NCBI GenBank assembly: GCA_030949725.1 | Contig: JAUZSE010000018.1 | Location: 1-64,000 of the forward strand | DNA from: Sulfurovum sp. | Lineage (GTDB): Bacteria > Campylobacterota > Campylobacteria > Campylobacterales > Sulfurovaceae | DNA: 64,000 nt | Direction of reading: 5' to 3' | Part shown: positions 36,616 to 45,072 of the stretch, piece after piece | Layout of the letters: every line of letters starts with the position of its first letter | Position numbering within the stretch: the stretch's first letter is position 1 | Program-made: the position numbers and the translations under genes | Notes under the pieces: generated by a model | What the model saw: only the letters and a program-made list of their open reading frames with translations | Database searches by the model: none | Told to the model about the DNA's origin: nothing

Positions 36616-38154
36616 TTGAATAAAAAAATTGAATTGGGTCAAGTCTTTACATCTGAATATTTATCTAAATTTATGATAAATTTATTTTCTGGTGAAATCA
36701 CTGAACATAGTAGAATATTAGACCCTTCAATGGGACCAAATACATTTTTAAAATATTTTGATAAATCAACTATTAATCCAGAGTTAGTGAGTATTGAAAT
36801 TGATAACTCATTAATTACAAGTGATATTAGTCAATTTTACGATAAGGAAAATAGAACATTAATTATTGGAAATTTTTTTGATTTACCTCTTTCAGAAAAA
36901 TTTGATTTTATAATTGAAAATCCTCCTTATGTTAGACAAGAATTATTATTAGATGACAATTCAAAAGAAAAAATATTAAATTCAATAAATTTAAAAGAGA
37001 AGATACCTTCTCAATCTAATTTATATGTTTATTTTTTAATAAAATCGATTCTTCATTTAAGAGAGAATGGTAAACTTATTACTGTTGTATATGACAGTTG
37101 GCTTTATAGTTCATTTGGTAAATTTCTAAAAGATTTTTTAATAAAGAATGGAATTATAAAATCTATATACCATATTAAAAATAATTCTTTTGATGATGCT
37201 TTAATAGGTGCTACCGTGATAGAATTTGTTAAAACAAATAGTTATAATAAAAATAAAATAAAATATTTTGAATTAAATAATTTAAATATATTAAATGCAA
37301 AAGTTAAATTGATTGATAGTGAAAAGTTAAAAACTTATAATTTTAATGAAAGTGAAATTATAAATTTAGAACATAAAATATTTACTACATTAGAAAATTT
37401 ATCAGAAAAAACAATACACAGAGGAATCTCTTCCTTAGCAAATGGTTACTTTCTATTTGATAATAAAAAACTTTTAGAAGCTATACCTATTATTAAAAAT
37501 ATAACAAAAATTAAATCTTATTCAATAATAGATGAATTTTCTTATATTTTAGATTTAAATAAAGATATTTCAGCTAAGACCAAGTTGTATCTTGATGATA
37601 TTAGTAATAAGATTTTACTTACGAAAGGTAAATATAAAGCTTTAAAAGAAAGTATAAAAATTAATTCAAATTGGTATAAAATAAAATTTAAAGATAGTGG
37701 AAATATTATTTTTAATTACTATGTTAGAAATAATATAGATTTTATATTAAATAAGTCAAATACTTACTGCTCTGATAATTTTTACAGTTTACAAATTGAT
37801 GAAAAAATATATGTAAACTTTGCAATTTTAAATTCTATATTTTCAAAACTATCTATTCTTATCCATTCTAGAAACCAAGGCAATGGATTAAGAAAAGTTC
37901 AATTATATGAATTTAAAAAAGTACCTATTATCGACTATAAAAAGCTTAATAAAAATGTTACTCCAAAATTAGAAGTTTTAGGAAGAGAACTATCGAATTC
38001 AGTTAGATGCGATTTTCATAAAAATGAAATAATTAAAAAAATTGATTTATTGCTAGTAAATGAATATAACAAATTTAGTAATGAAAATATTTCTATTAAA
38101 GATTTAAAAAATGATATAAAAAGATTTATAAATAAAAAGGAAGACAATGACTAG
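36616..38154 (+). CDS. N6-adenine DNA methyltransferase, cassette 6
   Basis: A 512-residue class I amino-methyltransferase. It has a SAM-binding segment ILDPSMGPNTFL (residues about 35-46), catalytic NPPY in IIENPPYVRQEL (about 102-105), and a long C-terminal region that could hold a target-recognition domain (HSRNQGNGLRKVQL). The opening KKIELGQVFTSEYLSKFM is typical of Eco57I-like type II enzymes. It begins with TTG after the cassette junction and overlaps the next gene by eight bases. Strong AT bias. Confidence 0.83.
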   Translation: MNKKIELGQVFTSEYLSKFMINLFSGEITEHSRILDPSMGPNTFLKYFDKSTINPELVSIEIDNSLITSDISQFYDKENRTLIIGNFFDLPLSEKFDFIIENPPYVRQELLLDDNSKEKILNSINLKEKIPSQSNLYVYFLIKSILHLRENGKLITVVYDSWLYSSFGKFLKDFLIKNGIIKSIYHIKNNSFDDALIGATVIEFVKTNSYNKNKIKYFELNNLNILNAKVKLIDSEKLKTYNFNESEIINLEHKIFTTLENLSEKTIHRGISSLANGYFLFDNKKLLEAIPIIKNITKIKSYSIIDEFSYILDLNKDISAKTKLYLDDISNKILLTKGKYKALKESIKINSNWYKIKFKDSGNIIFNYYVRNNIDFILNKSNTYCSDNFYSLQIDEKIYVNFAILNSIFSKLSILIHSRNQGNGLRKVQLYEFKKVPIIDYKKLNKNVTPKLEVLGRELSNSVRCDFHKNEIIKKIDLLLVNEYNKFSNENISIKDLKNDIKRFINKKEDND

Positions 38155-40885
38155 ACTATGGTATGACTACGATGAAGTTACACAGTTTCATCCTATTGTA
38201 GAGGAAGTGTTAAATAATGCATTAGAAAATTGTGGCTATTCTGAAATAGCTGAAATATTACATCATCCAACAATTCCAAATAGTACAATAGTTCCTGATT
38301 TTGCTATAAAACTTAAAAATTCAAATAGATTTATATTTGTTTTGGAAGTGAAAAAGACAAACAGAGATTGTTATTCTCAAAGATTTCAAAATCAAACTCG
38401 TTCTTACATAACAGATTTAATTCCATATTGGGAACCAAATTATGAAAAATATTTTTGCCTAACAAATGTTGAAACTTTATCATTTTTTGCAGAAAGAGAA
38501 GGAGCAGTTACTTCTTGTCTTTTAAAAAACTATCCAATTGTTCATTCTTCAATAAATCCAAGTAATCATGATGCCACAACTACTATCCAAGAGTTTCAGG
38601 TATCTATAGAAAATATTATAAATACTATTTTTAGACGAACAACCCCTAGTTGGTCAAATAATTGGGAACCAATTATTGAATCATTTTACCAAAACTATTT
38701 AAGTATAAAAGAAAACTTAGATTATGATGATACGACTGCCAAAGATACTACATTATACGAATTATTTAGATTAATTGCCTTTTCATACCTAAGAGAATAT
38801 TATGCATTAAATGATAATTCTAAATCTTCTTATTTTAGAGGAAGATTCCCAACAGAAGAAGATAATCTAGTCATATTTAAACAAAAATTAGACAATAGTT
38901 TCACTAGGATATTACAACTTGATTTTAAACAAATCTTTTCAAACTATCCTGATGAAAATTTTCGTATTTTCCCTGATAATATATCGGAAACAATTACACC
39001 TTATTTTAAAAATCTTATACAAAATTTAATAAACTATACTTCAGGTGCAGTTGCAGACAATTCTTCACCAGAATATATTTTCAATCTTTTATCATCAAAA
39101 ATATATGATAAAGCCACTATGCATAATAAAGGTCAAGTTATGTCGGATAGTGAATTATCTATCTTGTTAGCAACGCTAACTATTAATAATCAAGATTCAT
39201 TAGTTTTAGATCCTTGTTGTGGAGATGGTGCATTGCTTGATGCAAGTTATGATTGTCTCAATAGTTTATCTCTTGATAACGGTATCTTTAAAACACATAA
39301 TGAGCTTTTATCACAAAATATTGGTATTGAGTTGGACTCTTTTTTGGCACAATTATCAACATTTAGATTATTAGCAAAAAATTTATCTTCAATCACAAAT
39401 GATACAGAAGCAAATATTATCATTAATGATACTTTTACTACTAATTTAGATAATCAAGTAGATACAATATTAATGAATCCTCCTTTTCTAAGAAATGACA
39501 ATCGTACAGTATCTATTACAGAAGATGATAAAACTAGAATGATTGAGGCAATTAATAGCACTGATATAGAATGTTTTGTAACTCAAGCATCACAACCAAA
39601 TTTATATTATTACTTTATCAATTATGTTTGGAAATATTTAAATAATAATGGTAAAGCAGGATTTATTATTATGGCTAAGTTTTTAAATAATATTGATGGT
39701 GAAGCTCTAAAAGAGTTTATGATAGATAAGGTTGAAGCAATTATTTTATATCCTAATAACTATTTTGAAGACTTTGCTGTAACAACTGTAATTACCATAT
39801 TGTCTAAACAACCATCTGAGCATATAAGATTTTTAAGAATTTTAGATGAAAATATATTAGCCAATCCAAATACGATTAAAACTATTCTAGAAGAAAATAA
39901 TACTATCGTTACGGCTGACTATTCTTTAAAAATATGTAATAGAGATATATTATCTTCTAATAATTGGAAACTTCACTTAATTGATCCCGAAGACAAATTT
40001 AATATTCTTGATAATTTAGATTTTTTTGAAAATATTAATAATTTCTTTGATATTGGGAGAGGAAAAGCTGGAAATACTGGTGGTTCAACAATTGTTTTTC
40101 CAAATATTGAGGATGAACCATACAATTTAATTGATACACAATATATAAGCTATGGCATTAAAAATAATAAAGCTAAAAGAAGTCTAATTTTTACAGAAGA
40201 AGATTTAAATATTGAACAAGCAATTCATTTTTCATATCCATATGATGAGACTATAACAAATGGATTAAATGCTAACTACGCCGATGAAGGATTAAATACA
40301 TTATTTAATACTACACCTCATACTTCAGCCAAATGGAAAAAAATTGTAAATACAAGTTTTAATAGTAAAGTAATTTTTGATATTTTAATTCCTAGGGCAG
40401 ATAGAACAAAGCATGTTTGTTATTATAATCCATTTAATAATAATATCGTTTTATCTACTAACTTTTGGTATTTAAATAATATTCGTAATATTAACTTAAT
40501 TGTAGATTTTAATTTACAAATTAAGTTTATTTCAGCATTTTTAATCTCTTCATTTGGGCAAATACAATTTGAAATTCACTCAAATAACCAAGAAGGAATG
40601 CGAAAAATTGAAGGGTTCCATATACAACAATTTAAAATTATTGACCCAAAAATAGTATCCAATGAAGAAATTAGAGATGTTGTACATCAATTTGAAACTC
40701 TTAACTTAAACACTTCAACATTTAGTGGATTAGAAGGACTTAACGATAACCCAAGAAAAGATTTGGATACGGCTATAGGTAAAATAATTTTTAATAGAAA
40801 TACTTTAGGTTTTCAAAATACAAGTAATCTTGTTGATTTTTTTGAACTCTTTTTACTTGATTTAGTTGAGGATAGAAAACTTTGA
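38147..40885 (+). CDS. Type IIG-like fused PD-(D/E)XK nuclease and N6-adenine methyltransferase, cassette 6
   Basis: A 912-residue protein. The N-terminal region has a PD-(D/E)XK pattern: PD at residues 50-51 and EVK at 67-69, similar to HsdR N-terminal domains. A helical part follows, then the methyltransferase core with LVLDPCCGDGALLDASYD (about residue 352) and catalytic NPPF (about 444). The C-terminal third probably holds specificity. It overlaps the genes on both sides (8 and 4 bases). It is the likely nuclease of the three-gene system. Confidence 0.78.
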   Translation: MTRLWYDYDEVTQFHPIVEEVLNNALENCGYSEIAEILHHPTIPNSTIVPDFAIKLKNSNRFIFVLEVKKTNRDCYSQRFQNQTRSYITDLIPYWEPNYEKYFCLTNVETLSFFAEREGAVTSCLLKNYPIVHSSINPSNHDATTTIQEFQVSIENIINTIFRRTTPSWSNNWEPIIESFYQNYLSIKENLDYDDTTAKDTTLYELFRLIAFSYLREYYALNDNSKSSYFRGRFPTEEDNLVIFKQKLDNSFTRILQLDFKQIFSNYPDENFRIFPDNISETITPYFKNLIQNLINYTSGAVADNSSPEYIFNLLSSKIYDKATMHNKGQVMSDSELSILLATLTINNQDSLVLDPCCGDGALLDASYDCLNSLSLDNGIFKTHNELLSQNIGIELDSFLAQLSTFRLLAKNLSSITNDTEANIIINDTFTTNLDNQVDTILMNPPFLRNDNRTVSITEDDKTRMIEAINSTDIECFVTQASQPNLYYYFINYVWKYLNNNGKAGFIIMAKFLNNIDGEALKEFMIDKVEAIILYPNNYFEDFAVTTVITILSKQPSEHIRFLRILDENILANPNTIKTILEENNTIVTADYSLKICNRDILSSNNWKLHLIDPEDKFNILDNLDFFENINNFFDIGRGKAGNTGGSTIVFPNIEDEPYNLIDTQYISYGIKNNKAKRSLIFTEEDLNIEQAIHFSYPYDETITNGLNANYADEGLNTLFNTTPHTSAKWKKIVNTSFNSKVIFDILIPRADRTKHVCYYNPFNNNIVLSTNFWYLNNIRNINLIVDFNLQIKFISAFLISSFGQIQFEIHSNNQEGMRKIEGFHIQQFKIIDPKIVSNEEIRDVVHQFETLNLNTSTFSGLEGLNDNPRKDLDTAIGKIIFNRNTLGFQNTSNLVDFFELFLLDLVEDRKL

Positions 40886-41979
40886 AAAAATCTAAAATAA
40901 AAGTAGTCAGTCTTTTTTCAGGGTGTGGTGGCTTGGATTATGGGTTTAATCAATTAAAAGAATATAATATTATTTGGGCAAATGATATTATAAAAGATGC
41001 ATGTGAAACTTATAAAAATAATATAGGTAGTCATATTATAAATCAGGATATTACAAAGCTTGATTATAATCAAATACCAAAAGCTGATATTATTATTGGG
41101 GGACCACCTTGTCAAGGTTTTTCAGGAATAGGGAAACGAGATCCAGAAGATAAAAGGTCTGAACTTATATGGGTTTATTTGGATATTGTAAAAATAATTA
41201 GTCCAAAAATATTTCTTTTTGAAAATGTAACAGGTATTAAATCATCAAAAACATCTAGTGGTACAAAAGTTATTGATGATTTAAAAAAAGCTTTTGAAGA
41301 TGTTGGTTATAACCTAAATATTTTTACATTAAATGCTTGTGATTATGGTGTTCCGCAAAAAAGGAAAAGAGTATTTATTGTTGGAACTAAAAAACAAATC
41401 AATATGTCAAAACCATTGCAAACACATTTTGAAGATAAAAATCTAGGTACACCTTGGATAACCTCTTATGAAGCAATTTCTGATTTAATGTCACCAACGA
41501 TTAATGGGGAAGTTTCATATAAATTTAAAGCACAAAATAAATATCAAAAGTTGATGAGAAACAATAATTATGAAAATACATCGGAACACTTTGTACCTTA
41601 TTCTAGTGAAACAGATAGAACAATTATAAAATATGTAAAACCTGGTGGTAACTATATGGATATTCCTGATTCTGTTTCTACAAAAAGAATTATGTATTTT
41701 AAAGAAACGGGAGGGAGGACTACTACATATGGGAGATTAGACCCTAGGAAACCTAATTATACATTAAATACATATTTTGATAGACCTAATATTGGTTGTA
41801 ATATACATTATGAAGAAGATAGAATGATAACAATTAGAGAAGGACTACGATTTCAATCATTTCCTGATGATTTTAAAGTTTATTCAAAAACAAAAAGAAA
41901 TTATTATACTCAAGTTGGAAATGCAGTACCACCTTTATTGTCTAAAGCTTGGGCTAAACATTTACTAGAATACATATAA
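40882..41979 (+). CDS. DNA cytosine-5 methyltransferase, cassette 6
   Basis: A 365-residue m5C methyltransferase: motif I FSGCGGLDYGF, IV GGPPCQGFSGIGKR (nucleophile Cys), VI ENVTGI, VIII QKRKRVFIVG, IX/X TIREGLRFQSFPDDF and QVGNAVPPLL. It starts at TTG overlapping the preceding stop. Its own TAA overlaps the R'' box of attC6. A cytosine enzyme beside two adenine enzymes suggests protection of a non-palindromic site, with each strand methylated on a different base, but that is inference. Confidence 0.88.
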   Translation: MKKSKIKVVSLFSGCGGLDYGFNQLKEYNIIWANDIIKDACETYKNNIGSHIINQDITKLDYNQIPKADIIIGGPPCQGFSGIGKRDPEDKRSELIWVYLDIVKIISPKIFLFENVTGIKSSKTSSGTKVIDDLKKAFEDVGYNLNIFTLNACDYGVPQKRKRVFIVGTKKQINMSKPLQTHFEDKNLGTPWITSYEAISDLMSPTINGEVSYKFKAQNKYQKLMRNNNYENTSEHFVPYSSETDRTIIKYVKPGGNYMDIPDSVSTKRIMYFKETGGRTTTYGRLDPRKPNYTLNTYFDRPNIGCNIHYEEDRMITIREGLRFQSFPDDFKVYSKTKRNYYTQVGNAVPPLLSKAWAKHLLEYI

Positions 41980-42004
41980 CAAATACGAGGAACGAATAAT
42001 ATAA
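41975..42004 (+). repeat. attC6, right part missing
   Basis: R'' TATAACA (41975-41981) is followed by a left arm identical over more than 20 bases to attC5, ending in ATAATATAA where the IS3-family terminal repeat begins. No matching right arm or R' box is found beyond the insertion sequences, so the site was cut and part was lost. Confidence 0.72.
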
Positions 42005-43331
42005 TGTCCCCAGAAAAACAAACCACTTAATACAACATTCTAATTCTAAATGATAGAATAAAATATAAAAATGAGGGACAAAAAAATGAGTACTAAAAGA
42101 AAAGTATATAGTGCAGATTTCAAAGCAAAAGTAGTATTAGAGGTTTTAGAAGCTACACAAACAATTACAGAGATAGCAAGTAAATATGAACTTCTACCAG
42201 CAAATGTAAAAAACTGGAAAAAGATATTTCTTGAAAATATGAGTCTAGCCTTTGATAAGAGTGCCGTAGTAAAAGAGTATAAAGTAGAGATAGAAGCACT
42301 TAAAATTGATAAAGACAACCTTGCTAAAAAAGTTGGAAATCTCGTAGTAGAAAAAGATTTCCTTGTGGAAAAGCTACAAAGCTTGGTATCCTCTAAAGGT
42401 CGAAAAACCTTTGTAGATACTGAGCATAATTTGTCATTAAACAAGCAGTGTCAATTGCTCAATATTGCTAAATCAACTTTATACTATGAAGCAGTAAAAA
42501 GATTTAGTAGTGAATCAGATTTGAAGATGTTAAATGCACTTAATGATATATACTCAGAGTTCCCATATTATGGAACAAGAAGACTAGTAACAGCTCTAGA
42601 GAATGAAGGCTTTAATGTAGGTAGAAAGCTTATGAAAAGTGCAATGGAGTATCTGGGTATAAGAGCCTTGTATCCCAAGCATAAGACTACACAGCCAAAT
42701 AAAGAACACTACAAATACAAGTACTTACTCAAAGAGTTTAAGAATGATAATAATCAAGTTATTATCACTACTCCAAATCAAGTTTGGAGTACAGATATTA
42801 CCTATATCAAACTTGAAAAAGGCTTTGTATACTTAGCTGCTATTATTGACTGGAATACTAAGAAAATACTTTCTTGGAAGTTGTCCAATACTATGGATGT
42901 ATCGCTCACAACTGCTGTACTAAATCAAGCTCTAAACCTCTATCCTAAACCAGAGATAGTGAATACCGATCAAGGTTCACAATATACAGCTAAAGCAATA
43001 TGTTGAGATACTAAAAAACATGATATAAAAATATCTATGGATGGTAAAGGTAGAAGTATTGATAATATCTGTATTGAAAGATTTTGGAGAAGTATCAAGT
43101 ATGAGGAAATATATCTTAACCACTATAAGAGTATAAGTGAACTAAGATATTCAATTGATAACTATATGACAAAATATAACTCTAGAAGATTACATTCTGC
43201 AATTGGAAATAAAACGCCTAACGAGGTTTATTTTAAAGCTATCAATAATATAGATAGTAAACTGTTACAAAAGGTATCGTAAGCTAGTGGAATTAGAATA
43301 TTGGGTTAAGTGGTCTTGACTTTGGGGGACA
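42005..43331 (+). mobile_element. IS3-family insertion sequence
   Basis: The left end TGTCCCC at 42005 and right end GGGGGACA at 43331 form imperfect inverted repeats that also share ACCACTTAA further in. Inside is one transposase frame with an early stop. No short target duplication is visible: flanks are ATAA on the left and, beyond the second element, TTAT on the right. The last ten bases are duplicated at 44604-44613 by the ISAs1 insertion. Confidence 0.85.
42086..43282 (+). pseudogene. IS3-family transposase, in-frame TGA
   Basis: A single frame carries both OrfA-like and OrfB-like parts: the N-terminal helix-turn-helix (YSADFKAKVVLEVLE), a leucine-zipper-like coiled coil, and the DDE core with first Asp in WSTDITYIK, second in VNTDQGSQYT, and Glu in NICIERFWRSIKYE. 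A TGA at 43004-43006, between the second Asp and the Glu, interrupts it without a frame change. ATG 42086 has GAGGGA upstream; 42071 is also in frame. IS3 transposases usually need a -1 frameshift between OrfA and OrfB, which this copy does not. Confidence 0.82.
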
Positions 43332-44603
43332 TAGGTCATTTTCATACAATATAAACCCAACTATGTAACTAATCTACCCAAAAAGTGAGGGTTGTTCCCA
43401 CAACTTTTAAAAATACCCGACATATTGAGGCTTTTATTGTCAGGTTTATGCTTGTTTAGGTGAAGTTGTATGCAATTAATGACAAAACTCCTAAGAATAG
43501 CTAATCCAAAAGGATTGACTGATATTTTACAATCGTCCTCTTTGGTTAATCTGTCTTTATAATAATGGTAGGTTTCACAACGCCAATGGTCTTTGATACC
43601 TGCTTTAAAGTAGGTCGCACTTTCTAAAAAGTTTGCAATTAAATATTGCTCTTTTACTTTTATTTTACCCTCATTGTCACTTATATATTTTACCTGCTTA
43701 ATGATTGATTTTATATGACTAAAAGAGCTATTATCAATGAGTGATTCATCATTTTTTGAACTCAAAACGAAAGTCTCTCTTTTACCCATTTATTCCCTTC
43801 AATAGACTCTCTTTTATCTTTCTCTTCTAAGATAGTATTATTCTCTTTTGCAGATTCCTCTTCAAAGGCTTGATGCACCTGTTTAAGTAATGTTTTTTGG
43901 TTACCTTTGACTTTGGCTAAATACCTTTTTCCTTTAGCCTCAATCCCATTTAGGCTCTCTACTTGGGTATTTAGTGCATCAAAGGTATATAGAAATGGTT
44001 TATCTGAAAACTCCATCTCTAATACCTTTTGAAACTCGGGTATCTCGGACTTCTTAGCTCCTAACTCTCTATGGGCAATCACAATTTTAGATGCTGTTTC
44101 CACTACATTTAGCATACCTACATTCCGTTTAACAGTATATTTCCCCTTGTGTCCACTTCCATTCATTGTCTTTCCATCTACGGCTAATTGTGTCTTCTCA
44201 TTGAACTCAACTTTAGGTATAAAATACTCTCTAAACATCTCTTCTAAGATAGTAGAATCTATGTTTATTATCATTCTTCTTATTGTTGAATATGAAGGTA
44301 TGTTAAGCTCTTCATTTTCTTTCCCTATCAGCCTTTTAAAGTACTTCTCATTGAAGTTTATCTCTAGCCAATTATGTTTATCTTTTATTTCTATATTTCC
44401 TACAAACATACTACATAAAACACCAAATAATACATCTCTTTGGTTATGTTCTATTTTCTCTTTTGTTACTCTATAATCTGGCAATTTTTCTAATATCTCT
44501 AGGGTCATTTCTATATTTATTAATTCTTTAATTTCTATTTTCATAGATTATTTTAAACATTTATTCGCTTTGTTCTTGCTTGGAATTGTATGAAAATGAC
44601 CTA
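43332..44603 (-). mobile_element. ISAs1-family insertion sequence nested in the IS3 tip
   Basis: The ends TAGGTCATTTTCATACAA (43332-43349) and its exact reverse complement (44586-44603) are perfect 18-base inverted repeats. The ten bases TTGGGGGACA flank the element on both sides (43322-43331 and 44604-44613), a perfect target duplication. The target was the terminal repeat of the IS3 element. At 1272 bp the size is normal for the family. Confidence 0.92.
43361..44544 (-). pseudogene. ISAs1-family transposase, one frameshift
   Basis: Together the two frames give about 394 residues with an N-terminal DUF4338/H-repeat-like domain (KLPDYRVTKEKIEHNQRDVL) and a DDE core (AVDGKTMNGSGHK; FDALNTQ; the C-terminal KDHWRCETYHYYKDRL with its Glu). 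The frame is lost in a run of four T at 43780-43783 on the plus strand (one A short on the coding strand), after GNKWVK. Perfect terminal repeats and target duplication suggest a recent insertion, so the frameshift may be artefactual. Confidence 0.82.
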
Positions 44604-44630
44604 TTGGGGGACATTATAATATTATAATAA

Positions 44631-44658
44631 TGGTTCAACAGCTGGAGCTATTGAACCA
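44631..44658. other. Stem-loop between the insertion sequences and the downstream gene
   Basis: TGGTTCAA and its reverse complement TTGAACCA form 8-base arms around a 12-base loop. There is no T run at the end, so it is a poor terminator. It may be what remains of the integron's right boundary. Confidence 0.35.
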
Positions 44659-44673
44659 GAAAATATCTTTTCA

Positions 44674-44703
44674 TTGACATTTTTTTCTTTGCTTGGTTAT
44701 AAT
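44674..44703 (+). promoter_or_regulatory. Near-consensus sigma-70 promoter
   Basis: TTGACA (44674-44679) and TATAAT (44698-44703) match the consensus exactly, with an 18-base spacer. The expected transcription start, about seven bases after the -10, falls on the ATG at 44709, so the mRNA should have essentially no leader. Confidence 0.75.
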
Positions 44704-44708
44704 AGAAA

Positions 44709-44942
44709 ATGGCAGACATAGATGAAGTAAAAGAGATACTCAATACATTACGTGTGGCAATGAGCATAGGATTTGGTATATTTGTACTCATAGTAGGGAA
44801 ATTAACATCACTTTATCAAGATGGTAATTTTTCTGTAGTATTTTGGATGACTATTGTAGCTTCTCTACTCGATATGTTAGCTATTTTACTGATAGTGAAA
44901 AAAATAGCAGCAAAAACAAAAGAAATTAAGGAACTAAAATGA
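44709..44942 (+). CDS. Small two-helix membrane protein
   Basis: This 77-residue protein has two membrane helices (AMSIGFGIFVLIVGKLTSLY and VVFWMTIVASLLDMLAILLIV) and a Lys-rich C-terminus. There is no ribosome-binding site because the promoter's -10 ends five bases before the ATG. An alternative start at Met18 lacks a binding site too. The downstream 21-residue frame overlaps its stop by four bases (ATGA), so the pair is probably co-translated. The function is unknown. Confidence 0.65.
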   Translation: MADIDEVKEILNTLRVAMSIGFGIFVLIVGKLTSLYQDGNFSVVFWMTIVASLLDMLAILLIVKKIAAKTKEIKELK

Positions 44943-45004
44943 CACTACCTACTATAGCATTAATCACGGTTGGCATATTATTTTTTGCTATGTTTTTTTT
45001 ATAG
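44939..45004 (+). CDS. 21-residue membrane miniprotein
   Basis: The frame ATG ACA CTA to TTA TAG encodes MTLPTIALITVGILFFAMFF and one more Leu, a single hydrophobic helix. It overlaps the stop of the 77-residue membrane protein as ATGA. Size, hydrophobicity and coupling suggest an accessory subunit or a small toxin-like peptide, but no family is recognised. Confidence 0.45.
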   Translation: MTLPTIALITVGILFFAMFFL

Positions 45005-45072
45005 TATAGAAAAACTTTCAGAAGCATAAAAGCAGCACCCAAATATTGAATCAAGAAGTGATTATAAAACAA

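Larger units (their letters stand above)
28881..42004. mobile_element. Chromosomal integron: intI, attI and at least six cassettes
   Basis: An integron-type integrase gene faces left. To its right a series of plus-strand genes is punctuated by attC sites, each with an R'' box ending in AAC, an imperfect inverted-repeat stem, and an R' box beginning with GTT. Taking cuts after the G of GTT, cassettes are 30107-31979, 31980-32810, 32811-32959, 32960-33943, 33944-36528 and 36529-about 42004. The last is truncated by an insertion sequence. The cassettes look clearly more AT-rich than the flanking core genes, apart from the GC-rich third attC. Confidence 0.88.

Noticed and set aside
41995-44625. 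Short target-site duplication for the IS3 element
   Set aside because: The flanks ATAA and TTAT are inverted and not direct copies. Loss of DNA on one side explains the missing duplication.
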